NCBI GenBank assembly: GCA_963796565.1
Contig: CAWCMA010000007.1
Location: 570,273 to 634,272 of the forward strand
Length of the DNA: 64,000 bases
DNA from: JAKAVN01 sp963796565
Lineage (GTDB): Bacteria > Desulfobacterota > Binatia > Binatales > Binataceae
Reading direction: 5' to 3'
A model generated the notes under the pieces. It did no database searches. It was not told where the DNA came from and saw nothing but the letters and a program-made list of their open reading frames with translations. This document shows positions 25,471-35,092 of the stretch, in pieces; position 1 is the first letter of the stretch, and each line of letters opens with the position of its first letter. The position numbers and the translations under genes are program-made.

Positions 25471-26457
25471 TCATTTTGAGGCCTTCAGACTGACGCCGCT
25501 GCCAGCCTGTGCGTGACTCTGGCTGCCGTATCGGGGCGCCGTAGCCGGCAGGCTCCAGGCGACCCCGATCTGGCGTATCGCGACACGATCGCTCTGCGGG
25601 CCGGCCGCGGCCAACAGCCGGCGCATCGGTTCGTCCATCGGCTCCTTGGAGAGCCGGAAAGTCCCCCAATGAATCGGCACCAGGTAGTGCGCGCCGCTTT
25701 GCTGGAACATTGCCCAGACCTGCTCGGGATCGGCGTGAAAACGAATCCACGGATCGTAGGCCGCGATCGAGAAGGCCGCGATGTCGGGCGGGTCGGAGGC
25801 GAGCGTCTCGAACAGCGGCGTGACGGCGCTGTCGCACGCGAGCAGCATCCGCGTGCCGTCGCGCCCGAGCAGGTAGCTGTTGTAGCCGTACGCGTGGCCC
25901 AGCGGGGGCCATCGCACGCCCCAGTGCTTCGCGCCCATCGCAGTCACGCTTAGTCCCTTGACCTCGGTCCGCTCGCCCCATCCAAGTTCGCGCACGTCGG
26001 TGAAGCCCAGCGGACGAATCAGTGCGGCGCATCCGGTGCACGCGATCACGACCGCGCTTTTGGGCAGGACGCGCAGCGATGGAAGGTCGAGATGGTCCAT
26101 GTGCGCGTGGGTTATCAGAATGACGTCGAGGTTTTGCAACTGCGCAGGCGCAAGTGGCGGTGCGGAGTGGCGACGCGGTCCGATCGTCAGTAGCGAGCCG
26201 ATCGAAAGCCCGACGCGATTGAACAGCGTCGGGTCGCTCAGCACGCGCACGCCATACCAGTCCATCAGAAGTGTCGAATGGCCGAGGTCGGCGATGGTCA
26301 GCTTGCGGCCGGACCACGCGGCCGGATGCAGTTGGCCGGTGGGCGGCGTGGCGTCCTGGTACGGACCTGCCTCGGATATCAATTCGCCCGCCACGACGGC
26401 CATCAATGCTATCGCGGCGCCCGCCACCACCATCCATACTCTACGTCGAGTCAGCAT
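25471..26457 (-). CDS. Metallo-beta-lactamase-fold hydrolase, UlaG/NAPE-PLD-like, membrane anchored
   Basis: 328 residues from the ATG at 26457 (a GTG at 26520 is possible but less likely). The N-terminus is a signal anchor (RRRVWMVVAGAAIALMAVV). The MBL motif is HAHMDHLDLPS, preceded by TIADLGHSTLLMDW and followed by AKHWGVRW, DSAVTPLF and PIHWGTFRLSKEPMDEP. The last element is characteristic of the UlaG-like/NAPE-phospholipase-D-like group. Substrate may be a phospholipid or lactone at the outer face of the inner membrane; this is inference. Confidence 0.85.
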   Translation of the reverse strand: MLTRRRVWMVVAGAAIALMAVVAGELISEAGPYQDATPPTGQLHPAAWSGRKLTIADLGHSTLLMDWYGVRVLSDPTLFNRVGLSIGSLLTIGPRRHSAPPLAPAQLQNLDVILITHAHMDHLDLPSLRVLPKSAVVIACTGCAALIRPLGFTDVRELGWGERTEVKGLSVTAMGAKHWGVRWPPLGHAYGYNSYLLGRDGTRMLLACDSAVTPLFETLASDPPDIAAFSIAAYDPWIRFHADPEQVWAMFQQSGAHYLVPIHWGTFRLSKEPMDEPMRRLLAAAGPQSDRVAIRQIGVAWSLPATAPRYGSQSHAQAGSGVSLKASK

Positions 26458-26594
26458 CCAGAATTTTCCGCCGCGTCGTCCGCTTAGCGTATCCTTTTCG
26501 AACGCGGCCCGGCAAAGCACGTTCCCATGAGGGGATAGGATTTTGCCGGGGGCTCTGCTACAGCGAACATAATACGAATGTGGAGGGGTGGGGC

Positions 26595-28508
26595 GTGGGA
26601 GCTTTCGACATCGGCCATCGGTATTCCGGCGCGACCGCGCGCGAGAAGCTCTATGCGTATCTCGAGCGCCAGGTAGCCGGCGCGCATACCGACGAACTGG
26701 TCGGCCTGCTCTTTGCCGGCGCCGGTTCCGATCCCGAACTCGGCCCGCGTATCGTTCACCGCCTGCTCGCCAGCGATCCGAATTTCGTCTTCGACGCCGC
26801 GACCGGGATGTGGGCCTTGCGCGCGAGCGAGGCGCTTAAGGTGCCGCTGGAACAGGGCCGCTACGTGGTGGTCGACCTCGAGACCACCGGCGGCCGCCCC
26901 GGTCCCGGCGCGATAACCGAGATCGGCGCCTACCGGATGGAAGGTCCGCGGATGACGGATTCGTTCGCGACGCTGGTGCGCCCGCGCGGGCCGATCTCGC
27001 CCTTCGTCACGCGGCTTACGTCGATCACCAACGAGATGGTCGCCGAGGCCCCGCCGATCGAGCGCGTGCTGCCGGCGTTCCGCGATTTTCTGGGTGACGC
27101 GGTGCTGGTCGCGCATAACGCGCAGTTCGATTTTGCGTTCCTGGACTTCGAGTTTCGCCGCGTCTTTGGGATGGGGCTCAAGAACCCGGTGCTGTGCACG
27201 CTCAGGCTCTCGCGCCGCTTTGCGCCCTCGCTGCGCCGCCGCCGGCTCGACGCGCTGGCCGAGCATTTCGGGCTTTCGACCGAGGGCCGCCATCGCGGCC
27301 TTGGCGACGCGAGGATGGCGGCCGAGCTGCTCTCGATTTTTCTCGACATCGCGGCGCAAAGCGGAATTACCCGCATCGACCGGCTGATCGACCTGCATTG
27401 CCGCGGCGCCGCCGGCCGCAGAATCGAACGCCACGTCGCGCCCGAGGCGATCGCGGCCCTGCCGATGGCGCCCGGGGTCTATCTGATGCGCAACGAGCGC
27501 GGCGACCTGCTCTACGTCGGCAAGGCGCGCCGCCTGCGCGAACGCGTCGCCTCGTATTTCAACGGCGGCATGAGCATCAACGCGAAGACCGCCGATCTCG
27601 TAAGTCACGTCTACGCGATCGACACCCGGGTGACGCCTTCGGCGCTCGACGCCGCGCTGCTCGAAGCGCGGCTCATCCGCGAACTCAAACCGCAATACAA
27701 CCGGATGCTCAAGGGGATGGCGCTGGCATACTTCATCCGGCTCGACCTGATGGACGCCTTCCCGCGGCTGACGCTTTCGACCAAACTTTCGGCGCGCCGC
27801 GGCATGCTGCAGCTTGGGCCGTTCGTGGGGCGGGGCGGAGTCGACCACGCGATGCGCGCGCTCGGACGCATCCTGGGGCTGCGCACGTGCGCCGGCAAAC
27901 TCGCGCCCGAGCCTGATTTCTCGCCGTGCATGTACGGTCAGATGGGGCACTGCGCGATGCCGTGCAACCTGAGCACCGATGAAGACGCCTACGGCGCGCG
28001 AGTGCGGCGCGCGATCGAGTTTTTGCGCGGACGCAGCGGTCCGTTGCTCGGTGAACTGGTCCGCGCGCGCGACGACGCGGCGCGCGCGCTGCGCTACGAG
28101 GAGGCCGCGCGGCTTAAGCGCGAGCTTAAGTCGCTCACCACGCTCGCCGCGCGCGCCGAGCGCCTCAGCCGCGTCGTCACTGAAAACAATCTCATTATCG
28201 TTGTGGGCGCGGGCGACTCGATGCTCGCGCACGTGGTGCTGAGCGGGCGGCTCGCGCTGACCCGCGCGCTCGGCGGAGCCGACGACGCGCACGCGGTCGC
28301 GGAATTCGTGGCCGCGAATTATGAGCGCTACCGCGCGCGGCCGGTGGTGCGCGATGAACTCGACGCGATGGCGATTGTTGCGCGATGGCTCTCAGAGCGC
28401 GACGCCGCCGACGGCCGGCTGGTGCATTTGCGCGGGCCGAGTCTCGAGCCCGCCGCTCTGTGGCCGCCCGCCGTCAGGGTCGCAGCCGGCGAAACAGCGC
28501 AGTCCTGA
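26595..28508 (+). CDS. DnaQ-like exonuclease fused to GIY-YIG endonuclease and UvrC N-terminal region
   Basis: 637 residues from a GTG at 26595, chosen because GGAGGGG lies 6 bases before it. Domains: a helical N-terminal region (1-85); a DEDD 3'-5' exonuclease (about 88-255, VVVDLETTGG, VAHNAQFDFAFLD, HRGLGDARMAAEL); a GIY-YIG nuclease (about 290-370, APGVYLMRNERGDLLYVGKA); a UvrC-type four-Cys segment (TCAGKL, SPCMYGQMGHCAMPC); and a UVR motif (ALRYEEAARLKRELKSL). The C-terminal endonuclease-V-like and helix-hairpin-helix parts of UvrC are absent. This resembles Cho/DnaQ-GIY fusions that make alternative incisions in nucleotide excision repair. The stand-alone uvrABC genes are not here. Confidence 0.88.
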   Translation: MGAFDIGHRYSGATAREKLYAYLERQVAGAHTDELVGLLFAGAGSDPELGPRIVHRLLASDPNFVFDAATGMWALRASEALKVPLEQGRYVVVDLETTGGRPGPGAITEIGAYRMEGPRMTDSFATLVRPRGPISPFVTRLTSITNEMVAEAPPIERVLPAFRDFLGDAVLVAHNAQFDFAFLDFEFRRVFGMGLKNPVLCTLRLSRRFAPSLRRRRLDALAEHFGLSTEGRHRGLGDARMAAELLSIFLDIAAQSGITRIDRLIDLHCRGAAGRRIERHVAPEAIAALPMAPGVYLMRNERGDLLYVGKARRLRERVASYFNGGMSINAKTADLVSHVYAIDTRVTPSALDAALLEARLIRELKPQYNRMLKGMALAYFIRLDLMDAFPRLTLSTKLSARRGMLQLGPFVGRGGVDHAMRALGRILGLRTCAGKLAPEPDFSPCMYGQMGHCAMPCNLSTDEDAYGARVRRAIEFLRGRSGPLLGELVRARDDAARALRYEEAARLKRELKSLTTLAARAERLSRVVTENNLIIVVGAGDSMLAHVVLSGRLALTRALGGADDAHAVAEFVAANYERYRARPVVRDELDAMAIVARWLSERDAADGRLVHLRGPSLEPAALWPPAVRVAAGETAQS

Positions 28509-28733
28509 GCGCGAGATTGTGGCTCCGCGATTCCTGAACTTTGCGAAGGTCTCTGAGGTTCTGCTATACGGCAATAGGATAGGAAATCAAAAATGGAAGT
28601 TCCGTCTTGATTCGAGAAGCGTTTTTATCCTGATTGCCAGCGGGTGCCAGCCGTCGCTTTTGCAGCGGTATGAGACCTCGTGTCAGGATGCCTTGGAGAG
28701 CCAGAGGTTTGGACCAGCCGACAGGAGGAGCTA

Positions 28734-30086
28734 ATGAGAGCCAGGCTGCTCACTCCCACGATTCTCGGCGCCATCGTGATTGGTGCGATTGCTGCGATCG
28801 GCATAGTCGGCACGATCGGCATAGTTGGCATGATCGGATTGACGAGCAAGGTCGGCGCCGACGAGACAGTTCCGTTAGCCGCGCCCAAGCCGCTCAACCA
28901 GACCGGCTTCCCCGCCGAGCTCTATTCGTGGGTCATACCGGCGGATAATCCGCAGACGCCGCAAAAGGTCGAACTCGGCCGAAAGCTCTTTTTCGACGAT
29001 CGTCTCTCGCCCGACAACACGGTGTCGTGCGATCAATGCCACGCGCCCGCCAAGGGTTTCACCGATCAGCTCCCGACCTCGATGGGGATTCATCACGCGT
29101 TCGGACAGCGCAACGCTCCCTCCGTTTTGAACTCCCTGTTCAACACGCTGCAGTTCTGGGACGGCCGCGCACCGACGCTGGAGAAACAAATCGAAGGCCC
29201 AATCCTCAACCCGGTCGAGATGGGCAACAAGAACTTCGACGACGTAGTCGCCAGGGTGAAGGCGATTTCCGAATACCAGCAGTCATTCCAGGCTGTCTTC
29301 AACGGCGCCATTACGATGGACAATATCGAGAAGGCCATCGCCGCCTACGAGCGCACGCAGGTCGATTTCAATACGCCCTTCGACCACTTTATGGCGGGCG
29401 ACCAGAACGCCATCAATGCCAGCGCCAAGCGTGGATGGTCACTGTTCAATGGCAAGGGTCGCTGCATGACCTGCCACGGATGGAATCCGACGCAGCCGCT
29501 ATTCACCGATAATCGTTTTCATAATATCGGCGTATCGGCACACAAGTCGGACTTCGTTCCGCTGGCGCGCAAAGCGTTGGTATTGATCTCGCAAGGCGGT
29601 GGCGGCCTGCAGCAACTCGACCAACTCGCGATCCAGACCGACATGAGCGGGCTCGGGCGCTTCCTCGTGACCAAACAGCCGCACGATATCGGCGGCTTCC
29701 GCACGATGGGCTTGCGCGACCTGCTGGTGACCCAACCCTACTTCCACGATGGTTCTCAACCGACGCTGTGGGACGTTCTGGACCACTACAACAAAGGCGG
29801 CGTACAGAATCCTTATCTGGATGGTGGCCTGCTGCCGCTCGGACTCAGCGAATCCGAAGAGGACGACCTGGTTGCGTTTCTTGCAACACTGACCAGTCCC
29901 GAATACGCAAGCGCGGCGAACGAGGAGCTCCAGAAGCAGCGCGTACGTGCCAAGACCAACCGTCCGCAGCGCGACCAGGCGGCCGCGATGGGGAAAAGCG
30001 GCCTTGGTCCCGGCTTCAAAGGACCATTTGGGGATATGACCCCGGCACAGAACGAAGAGAATCCGGCGTTACTCGGCGGCGACTGA
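28734..30086 (+). CDS. Di-haem cytochrome c peroxidase-family protein
   Basis: 450 residues from the ATG at 28734 (GGAGGAG upstream). A hydrophobic, internally repetitive N-terminus (IGAIAAIGIVGTIGIVGMIG) serves as signal or anchor. Haem sites are CDQCH (about residue 101) and CMTCH (about 246), with MauG/CcpA-like features such as ELGRKLFFDDRLS and APSVLNSLFNTLQFWDGRA. The C-terminus (TSPEYASAANEELQKQR and beyond) is a polar extension. It probably works in the periplasm. It is followed closely by a Tat-exported metallophosphoesterase and a monohaem cytochrome. Confidence 0.87.
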   Translation: MRARLLTPTILGAIVIGAIAAIGIVGTIGIVGMIGLTSKVGADETVPLAAPKPLNQTGFPAELYSWVIPADNPQTPQKVELGRKLFFDDRLSPDNTVSCDQCHAPAKGFTDQLPTSMGIHHAFGQRNAPSVLNSLFNTLQFWDGRAPTLEKQIEGPILNPVEMGNKNFDDVVARVKAISEYQQSFQAVFNGAITMDNIEKAIAAYERTQVDFNTPFDHFMAGDQNAINASAKRGWSLFNGKGRCMTCHGWNPTQPLFTDNRFHNIGVSAHKSDFVPLARKALVLISQGGGGLQQLDQLAIQTDMSGLGRFLVTKQPHDIGGFRTMGLRDLLVTQPYFHDGSQPTLWDVLDHYNKGGVQNPYLDGGLLPLGLSESEEDDLVAFLATLTSPEYASAANEELQKQRVRAKTNRPQRDQAAAMGKSGLGPGFKGPFGDMTPAQNEENPALLGGD

Positions 30087-30115
30087 CAGCATTCCGTCCA
30101 CGAGGAAGCAGAGCG

Positions 30116-31264
30116 ATGGCAGCACGGCACAAGAGCGTCGAAACCAAGTACATGGAAGATCGCGATAAGGTGCTGCGCGGATTGCGCCGGCTCGACCGCC
30201 GCACCTTCCTGAAAGTCCTGGCCGCGAGCGCCGGCGCCGTGATGGCCAAGGGTCTGGTGGCGCCGCACACCTTTCAGCTCGTCAACGTAGCCGAGGCGGC
30301 CCTGGACAAGAACGCGAGCGCTACGGGTGCGACGGGAACCCCGCCATTTACCTTCGCCTATGTTTCCGACACGCATATGTACCTGCGCACGCTCAATCAG
30401 CGCTTCGTCAAGGGCGCGGTCAAGGCGGTCGAGGACGTCAACGCGCTCGATCCACAGCCCGACTTCGTGCTGTTCGGCGGCGACCTGGCGCAACTGGGGC
30501 GTCCCGAGGAGCTGGAGCAGGGCAAAGGCGTGCTCTCGATGCTCAAGGCGCCGGTCAAAATGATGGTCGGCGAGCACGACTGGTTTCACGACATGGGCGA
30601 GAAATGGCAGGAGCTGTTCGGCCCTCCCAACTACTCGTTCGATTGGAAGGGCGTCCATGTAGTTGTCCTGATGAGCGTGCACGAGAAGGATTTCTGGACC
30701 GCGCGCAAGCTGACGCCCGCCGAGCGCATGCAAATCGTCGCGGGCCTGGACAACGGGATTCAGTCGCGCTTTGAAGTTGGCGAGGAACAGCGCGCATGGC
30801 TCAAACGCGATCTCGCCAAGGTGCCGACCAGCACGCCGTTGCTCGTCTTCTCGCACTCGCCGCTCTACAAGTACTACCGCAACTGGAATTTCTGGACCGA
30901 GGACGCCGATCAGGTGCAGGCGATACTCCGGCCCTACCGCGCCGTCACCGTAGTCCATGGCCATACGCACCAGATGCTCTTGAACCAGATCGGCAACATC
31001 AGCTTTTACGGGATGCTGTCGACTGCCTGGCCGTGGCCATACGCGCCGGAAGGTTTACCCCCGCTCACGGTGCAGATGAACCGCGCCGATCCGTTCGATC
31101 AGCTCGACGGCCTCGGTGATGGCCAGGTCAACGTCAGCAAGGAAGGACTGGCTGACATGATGTACAACTTGTGGGATCGCAACCCGGTTACGGTGCGTGC
31201 GCAATACCTGCGATCGCGAGGGAAGCTCTATCGCCCGCCCGCCCCGCAATTCGCGAGCTATTGA
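30116..31264 (+). CDS. Tat-exported metallophosphoesterase
   Basis: 382 residues from the ATG at 30116. The N-terminus carries a twin-arginine signal (LDRRTFLKVLAASAGAVMA). Calcineurin-type motifs follow: SDTHMY, GGDLAQ, then GEHDW where the family normally has GNHD (Asn replaced by Glu), FSHSPLY, and HGHTHQM. The Glu substitution affects a metal-bridging ligand and may mark a distinct subfamily. It lies between two c-type cytochromes 29 and 39 bases away, so the four genes from 28.7 to 32.7 kb probably work together in the periplasm. Confidence 0.85.
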   Translation: MAARHKSVETKYMEDRDKVLRGLRRLDRRTFLKVLAASAGAVMAKGLVAPHTFQLVNVAEAALDKNASATGATGTPPFTFAYVSDTHMYLRTLNQRFVKGAVKAVEDVNALDPQPDFVLFGGDLAQLGRPEELEQGKGVLSMLKAPVKMMVGEHDWFHDMGEKWQELFGPPNYSFDWKGVHVVVLMSVHEKDFWTARKLTPAERMQIVAGLDNGIQSRFEVGEEQRAWLKRDLAKVPTSTPLLVFSHSPLYKYYRNWNFWTEDADQVQAILRPYRAVTVVHGHTHQMLLNQIGNISFYGMLSTAWPWPYAPEGLPPLTVQMNRADPFDQLDGLGDGQVNVSKEGLADMMYNLWDRNPVTVRAQYLRSRGKLYRPPAPQFASY

Positions 31265-31303
31265 TCGCGCGACACTTGAGGGTTCCCATTCGACGAGGCG
31301 AAA

Positions 31304-32074
31304 ATGACCTCCAAACGAATCTTCTTCCTGATCCTTGGAACCACGATCGCGGCCGCTCCCCTGGCGGTTCGATGCGCGCGCTCGTATGCGCAGCAGCCAG
31401 TTACCCCGCAGGCGGTTACCCATGACGTTCCCGCGGCGCACAGCGGCGGCACGGTCGTGATGCTCTGCGACGGCAAGACCAGTATCGAGGTCAAGAACCT
31501 GAAACCCGGACAGATGATGTCGCGCGCGCAGGCTCAGGCGGTGAGCGACGACTTGATGGCCAAGTGGCGGCGCGCGCATCCGGGCGAGCACTGGGAAGTA
31601 GCCCAGGCATCGTCGCCGGCAACGCCGGGTTCGATGGGAGCGCCCGCCAGCTTGACGCCGAGCGGAGCAAACTCGGCCGGCCAGGCACCGGCGGCGGCGC
31701 CTTCGTTGTCGGTCCAGCAGGGCGACACCTATGCCAGTTTTCAGCCGCGCGACTACAAGGTGTGGAAAGCCGAGACCGACAAGTTCGTCGCCGAGGGTAA
31801 GCGCGTTTTTCACGACTCCAAGGCGCTCGGCAGCACTATCGGAATGAGCTGCGACATGTGCCATCCCGACGCCTCCAATACGCATCCCGAGACCTATCCC
31901 AAGTATCAGGTACAGCTCCAAAGGGTCGCGCTACTGCGCGATATGATCGACTGGTGCATCGAGAATCCAGTCAAGGGCAAAGCGCTCGACCCCAATGACC
32001 CGAAGCTGCGCGCGCTCGAAGCCTACATCTACGCGCAGCGCAAAGGCGTGCCGCTCGACTACGGTAAGCACTGA
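31304..32074 (+). CDS. Monohaem c-type cytochrome, SoxA/TsdA-like C-terminal domain
   Basis: 256 residues with a signal peptide (FFLILGTTIAAAPLAV). A Ser/Ala/Pro-rich linker separates an N-terminal part (VVMLCDGKTSIEVKNLK) from a cytochrome domain with CDMCH near residue 186. The ending MIDWCIENPVKGKALDPND and LRALEAYIYAQRKGVPL recalls SoxA and thiosulfate dehydrogenases. Only one haem site is seen. It is the likely electron-transfer partner of the upstream peroxidase-like protein. Confidence 0.8.
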   Translation: MTSKRIFFLILGTTIAAAPLAVRCARSYAQQPVTPQAVTHDVPAAHSGGTVVMLCDGKTSIEVKNLKPGQMMSRAQAQAVSDDLMAKWRRAHPGEHWEVAQASSPATPGSMGAPASLTPSGANSAGQAPAAAPSLSVQQGDTYASFQPRDYKVWKAETDKFVAEGKRVFHDSKALGSTIGMSCDMCHPDASNTHPETYPKYQVQLQRVALLRDMIDWCIENPVKGKALDPNDPKLRALEAYIYAQRKGVPLDYGKH

Positions 32075-32241
32075 TCGGGCAAGCACCTGATTAGGCAAGC
32101 GCTGATTAGGGTCGTGAACGCCGCGGGCGAGACTGCTCGGGCGCGCCCGCGGCCACGCTGTACTCGGCGTTAGGGGAGGATCCCGGGAGCGGCGAGCGTT
32201 GCGTGAAGGCCGAAATTTACCACGTGAGAAAACCAATCAGG

Positions 32242-32706
32242 ATGAAATCCAAACGCTTCGTATTAATGCTCGCGATGGCAATCGGATTTGTAGCCGCGCC
32301 GCAAATCGCACGCTCGCAAACGGCAGCGCAGCCGGACGAAATCCGCATAGCTGTGAACGGCGTGCGCAATCAAAAAGGCTCGGTGATTTGCTCGTTGTGG
32401 TCGAGCGCGAACTCCGCCCAATTCACAACCGTCGGCACCGAGTTCCGCAAAGTCTCGGTGCCTATAGAGGGTGGCACGGGCGTGTGCGAGTTCAAGGGAC
32501 TGGCGGCGGGCGCCTACGCCGCGACCGTGTTTCACGACGAGAACGGAAACGGCAAATTCGACCGCATGTTCGGTTATCCGCTGGAAGGCTACGGATTCAC
32601 CAATAACGTGTATCCGACGCTACGGGCGCCGTCGTTCGATGAGTGCAAGGTTCAATACGACGGCAAGGGAATTCTCGCGCTTTCGATCAAAATGATCTAT
32701 CGCTAG
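32242..32706 (+). CDS. DUF2141 exported protein
   Basis: 154 residues from the ATG at 32242, which gives a clean signal peptide (KRFVLMLAMAIGFVAAPQIA); an upstream GTG at 32203 would lengthen the n-region. The mature domain shows the DUF2141 pattern: IRIAVNGVRNQKGSVICSLW, the AAGAYAATVFHDENGNGKFD core with a Ca-binding-like Asp/Asn cluster, and EGYGFTNN. Function of the family is unknown. It ends the cytochrome cluster. Confidence 0.8.
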   Translation: MKSKRFVLMLAMAIGFVAAPQIARSQTAAQPDEIRIAVNGVRNQKGSVICSLWSSANSAQFTTVGTEFRKVSVPIEGGTGVCEFKGLAAGAYAATVFHDENGNGKFDRMFGYPLEGYGFTNNVYPTLRAPSFDECKVQYDGKGILALSIKMIYR

Positions 32707-32755
32707 TCCTGCGCTAGTCTTGCGCTAGCCCTGCGCTGGTCCTGCGCCAGCCTTG
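32701..32755. repeat. 11-bp imperfect tandem repeat
   Basis: Five consecutive variants of CGCTAGTCCTG (TAG/CAG and TCT/CCT substitutions) begin at the stop codon of the DUF2141 gene and run into the intergenic gap. Confidence 0.8.
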
Positions 32756-32830
32756 GCCAACCCTTGCGCTAGTCCGTGCCCCTGGCGCTTGGCGTGCCGG
32801 ACTTAAGCCGTGACGGCAGGAGGGACCGCC

Positions 32831-33487
32831 ATGAAGCTCTATGGATATTTTCGGTCGTCGGCCGCGTACCGGGCGCGGATTGCGCTTAATCTGAAGGGGC
32901 TCAAGTACGAATACGTGGCGGTCAATCTGGCCAGGGACGAGGCCGAGGGCGACGAATACCGCCGCATCAATCCGCAGGCGATCGTGCCCGCGCTCGAGGA
33001 CGACAGTGTGGGCGACGGCATCATAGTCCCGCAATCGATGGCGATCTGCGAATATCTCGAGGAACGCTTTCCCCTCCCGCCGATTCTCCCGGGCGATCCG
33101 GCGGGTCGGGCCCGCGTGCGCGCGATCACGCTCAATATCGCCTGCGAGATTGCTCCGTTAGCCAATCGGCGCACGCAGGTGTATCTCGGCGAACGATTCA
33201 AGCTGGACGAAAACGACCGCGGCGAATGGTGCCGTCACTGGATCGCGCTCAACTTCGCCGCGCTCGAGGAGATGCTCAAAGACTCGCGTGCGACAGGGCG
33301 CTTTTGCCACGGCGACGCACCGACCATGGCCGACATTTTCCTGGTGCCGCAAATCTTCAATGCCGGCCGGGTCAAGCTCGACTTGGCGCCCTATCCGACG
33401 CTCCAGCGGGTAAATGAAGAGTGTCTGAAGCTCGACGCGTTCGCCGCCGCGCATCCGGCGCGCCAGCCCGACGCGGTCAAGACTTAA
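32831..33487 (+). CDS. maiA: Maleylacetoacetate isomerase / zeta-class glutathione S-transferase
   Basis: 218 residues from the ATG at 32831. LYGYFRSSAAYRARIALNLK contains the zeta-class active-site SSxxxR, and NPQAIVPALED and PQSMAICEYLEERFP are the glutathione-binding segments. The C-terminal half (FCHGDAPTMADIFLVPQIFN) is the usual helical domain. It isomerises maleylacetoacetate in tyrosine/homogentisate breakdown. hmgA and fah are not adjacent, so a detoxifying GST role is also possible. Confidence 0.88.
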   Translation: MKLYGYFRSSAAYRARIALNLKGLKYEYVAVNLARDEAEGDEYRRINPQAIVPALEDDSVGDGIIVPQSMAICEYLEERFPLPPILPGDPAGRARVRAITLNIACEIAPLANRRTQVYLGERFKLDENDRGEWCRHWIALNFAALEEMLKDSRATGRFCHGDAPTMADIFLVPQIFNAGRVKLDLAPYPTLQRVNEECLKLDAFAAAHPARQPDAVKT

Positions 33488-33584
33488 TTGCGCGCTCTAC
33501 ATTTTATCTGTTGAGGGCAGGATCCACGGGCAGGAGGTCAGAAGCGGCACAGAGCGCGCGAAATTCGGACAGGTCGAGAAGTCG

Positions 33585-35003
33585 TCAGTGGGCGGCGCGC
33601 TTGAGAGATTCAGACGCGGAGCCGCCGTCGGCCGGATGCAGCGTCATCCGCATCCCGTGGCGCGGGCGCAGGGTAATCAACGGATGGAGTTCCACCGGAT
33701 GCCCGGGAACCAGCCGCAGCCGGTAGCGTTGAGCCACCGTCGCCACAATCAACTGCGCCTCGGTCATTGCGAAGCCGTTACCGATGCAAATTCGCGGGCC
33801 GCCGCCGAACGGCAGGTGCGCGAAGTTCGGGCGTCCCTCCGAACGCTCGGGCGAAAAGCGCTCGGGGTCGAAGCGGTCGGGCTCCTCCCAGAATGCGGGA
33901 TGGCGATGGGTCACGAAGCTGCAGATGATCACGTTGGTCTGGCGAGGGACGCGGTAGCCGCCGATCTCGTCTTCGGCGATGGTGTTGCGCGAAATTGCCC
34001 ACGCTGGCGGGTAGAGCCTCATCGACTCTTCGATCACCATCCGGGTGTAAGGAAGCCGCGGCAGGTCGGGTCCGCCGGGCGCACGCTCGCCGAGCACGCT
34101 CGTTAGCTCGCGATGCAGTTTGTCGGCCGCTTCGGGATTTTGCGAAAGTAAGTACCAGGTCCAAATCAGCGCATTGGCGGTGGTTTCGTGACCCGCCAGC
34201 AACAGCGTCAGCACCTCGTCGCGCACCTGGCGCGGAGTCATCGCCTGGCTGGTCTCTTCGTCGACCGCGTCGAGCAGCATCGAGAGCAAGTCGTGCTCGA
34301 GATGGTTCTGGTTGCGATGCGTCGAGCGGCGGCGCTGCTCGATGATCTTGTCGACCACGCGGTCAAGCGCGCGCACGGCGTCGCGAAAGCGCCGCTTGCG
34401 GGGCGTCGGAATCATCCACAGCATGTCGAGCAGGTGGAATTCGCCCAACTGACGGTTGACCTCGGTCAGCGCCGCGCCGATTGTCTCGGCGTCCTCGCTC
34501 ACGTCGGCGCTGAACAGCGCCTTCGCCACGATGGTCAGCGTGAGCCGCGCCATCTCGACGGCGACGTCGAAGGGCTCGCCGGTTTGCGCCAGCCGCTCCC
34601 ATCGCTCGAGCATCTCGAGTGTGCTCTCGACCATCAGGTTGCAGAAGCCGGCCACGCGCTGGCGATGAAACATCGGCGCGATGAGCCGGCGCTGGCGATG
34701 CCAGAACGCGCCGTCGCTGGTGAGCAGGCCGTTGCCGAGCAGGCGGCGCAGCATCGCGTAGTCGACGTTGTGTTTGTCGTAGTTGCGATGGTTGTCGTGC
34801 AGGACGTGGCGGATGTGGTCGGGATGGGCGAGCAAAAAGGCGCGCGTGCCGGCGAAACGGAAACGCACGACGTCGCCGTGCTCGCGAAAGCCGTCGTACA
34901 AAAGCTTCAATGGCTCGCGCTGCACCTCGCGCAAGCTGCCGAGCAGAAGATGCCCGCGCGGCCCGGGCGGCGTGACGCCCTTCGCAGCGCTCGGCGCGTT
35001 CAT
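33585..35003 (-). CDS. Cytochrome P450
   Basis: 472 residues, no membrane anchor. The I-helix is LLAGHETTANALIW (oxygen activation), the K-helix is EESMRLYPP (ExxR), and the haem-binding loop is FGGGPRICIGNGFA with the proximal Cys. Overall resemblance is to the fatty-acid/alkane-hydroxylating CYP102/CYP4-like class (N-terminal PPGPRGHLLLGSLREVQ). No ferredoxin or reductase gene is adjacent. Substrate unknown. Confidence 0.92.
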   Translation of the reverse strand: MNAPSAAKGVTPPGPRGHLLLGSLREVQREPLKLLYDGFREHGDVVRFRFAGTRAFLLAHPDHIRHVLHDNHRNYDKHNVDYAMLRRLLGNGLLTSDGAFWHRQRRLIAPMFHRQRVAGFCNLMVESTLEMLERWERLAQTGEPFDVAVEMARLTLTIVAKALFSADVSEDAETIGAALTEVNRQLGEFHLLDMLWMIPTPRKRRFRDAVRALDRVVDKIIEQRRRSTHRNQNHLEHDLLSMLLDAVDEETSQAMTPRQVRDEVLTLLLAGHETTANALIWTWYLLSQNPEAADKLHRELTSVLGERAPGGPDLPRLPYTRMVIEESMRLYPPAWAISRNTIAEDEIGGYRVPRQTNVIICSFVTHRHPAFWEEPDRFDPERFSPERSEGRPNFAHLPFGGGPRICIGNGFAMTEAQLIVATVAQRYRLRLVPGHPVELHPLITLRPRHGMRMTLHPADGGSASESLKRAAH

Positions 35004-35092
35004 CGGTTCGCTCTCCGATTCGTCAGGGGCTCCCTTTCATTTTTCACTGTTTCACTGATTCACGTTTCACTGTCGCTACAGTTTGCGCGCGG

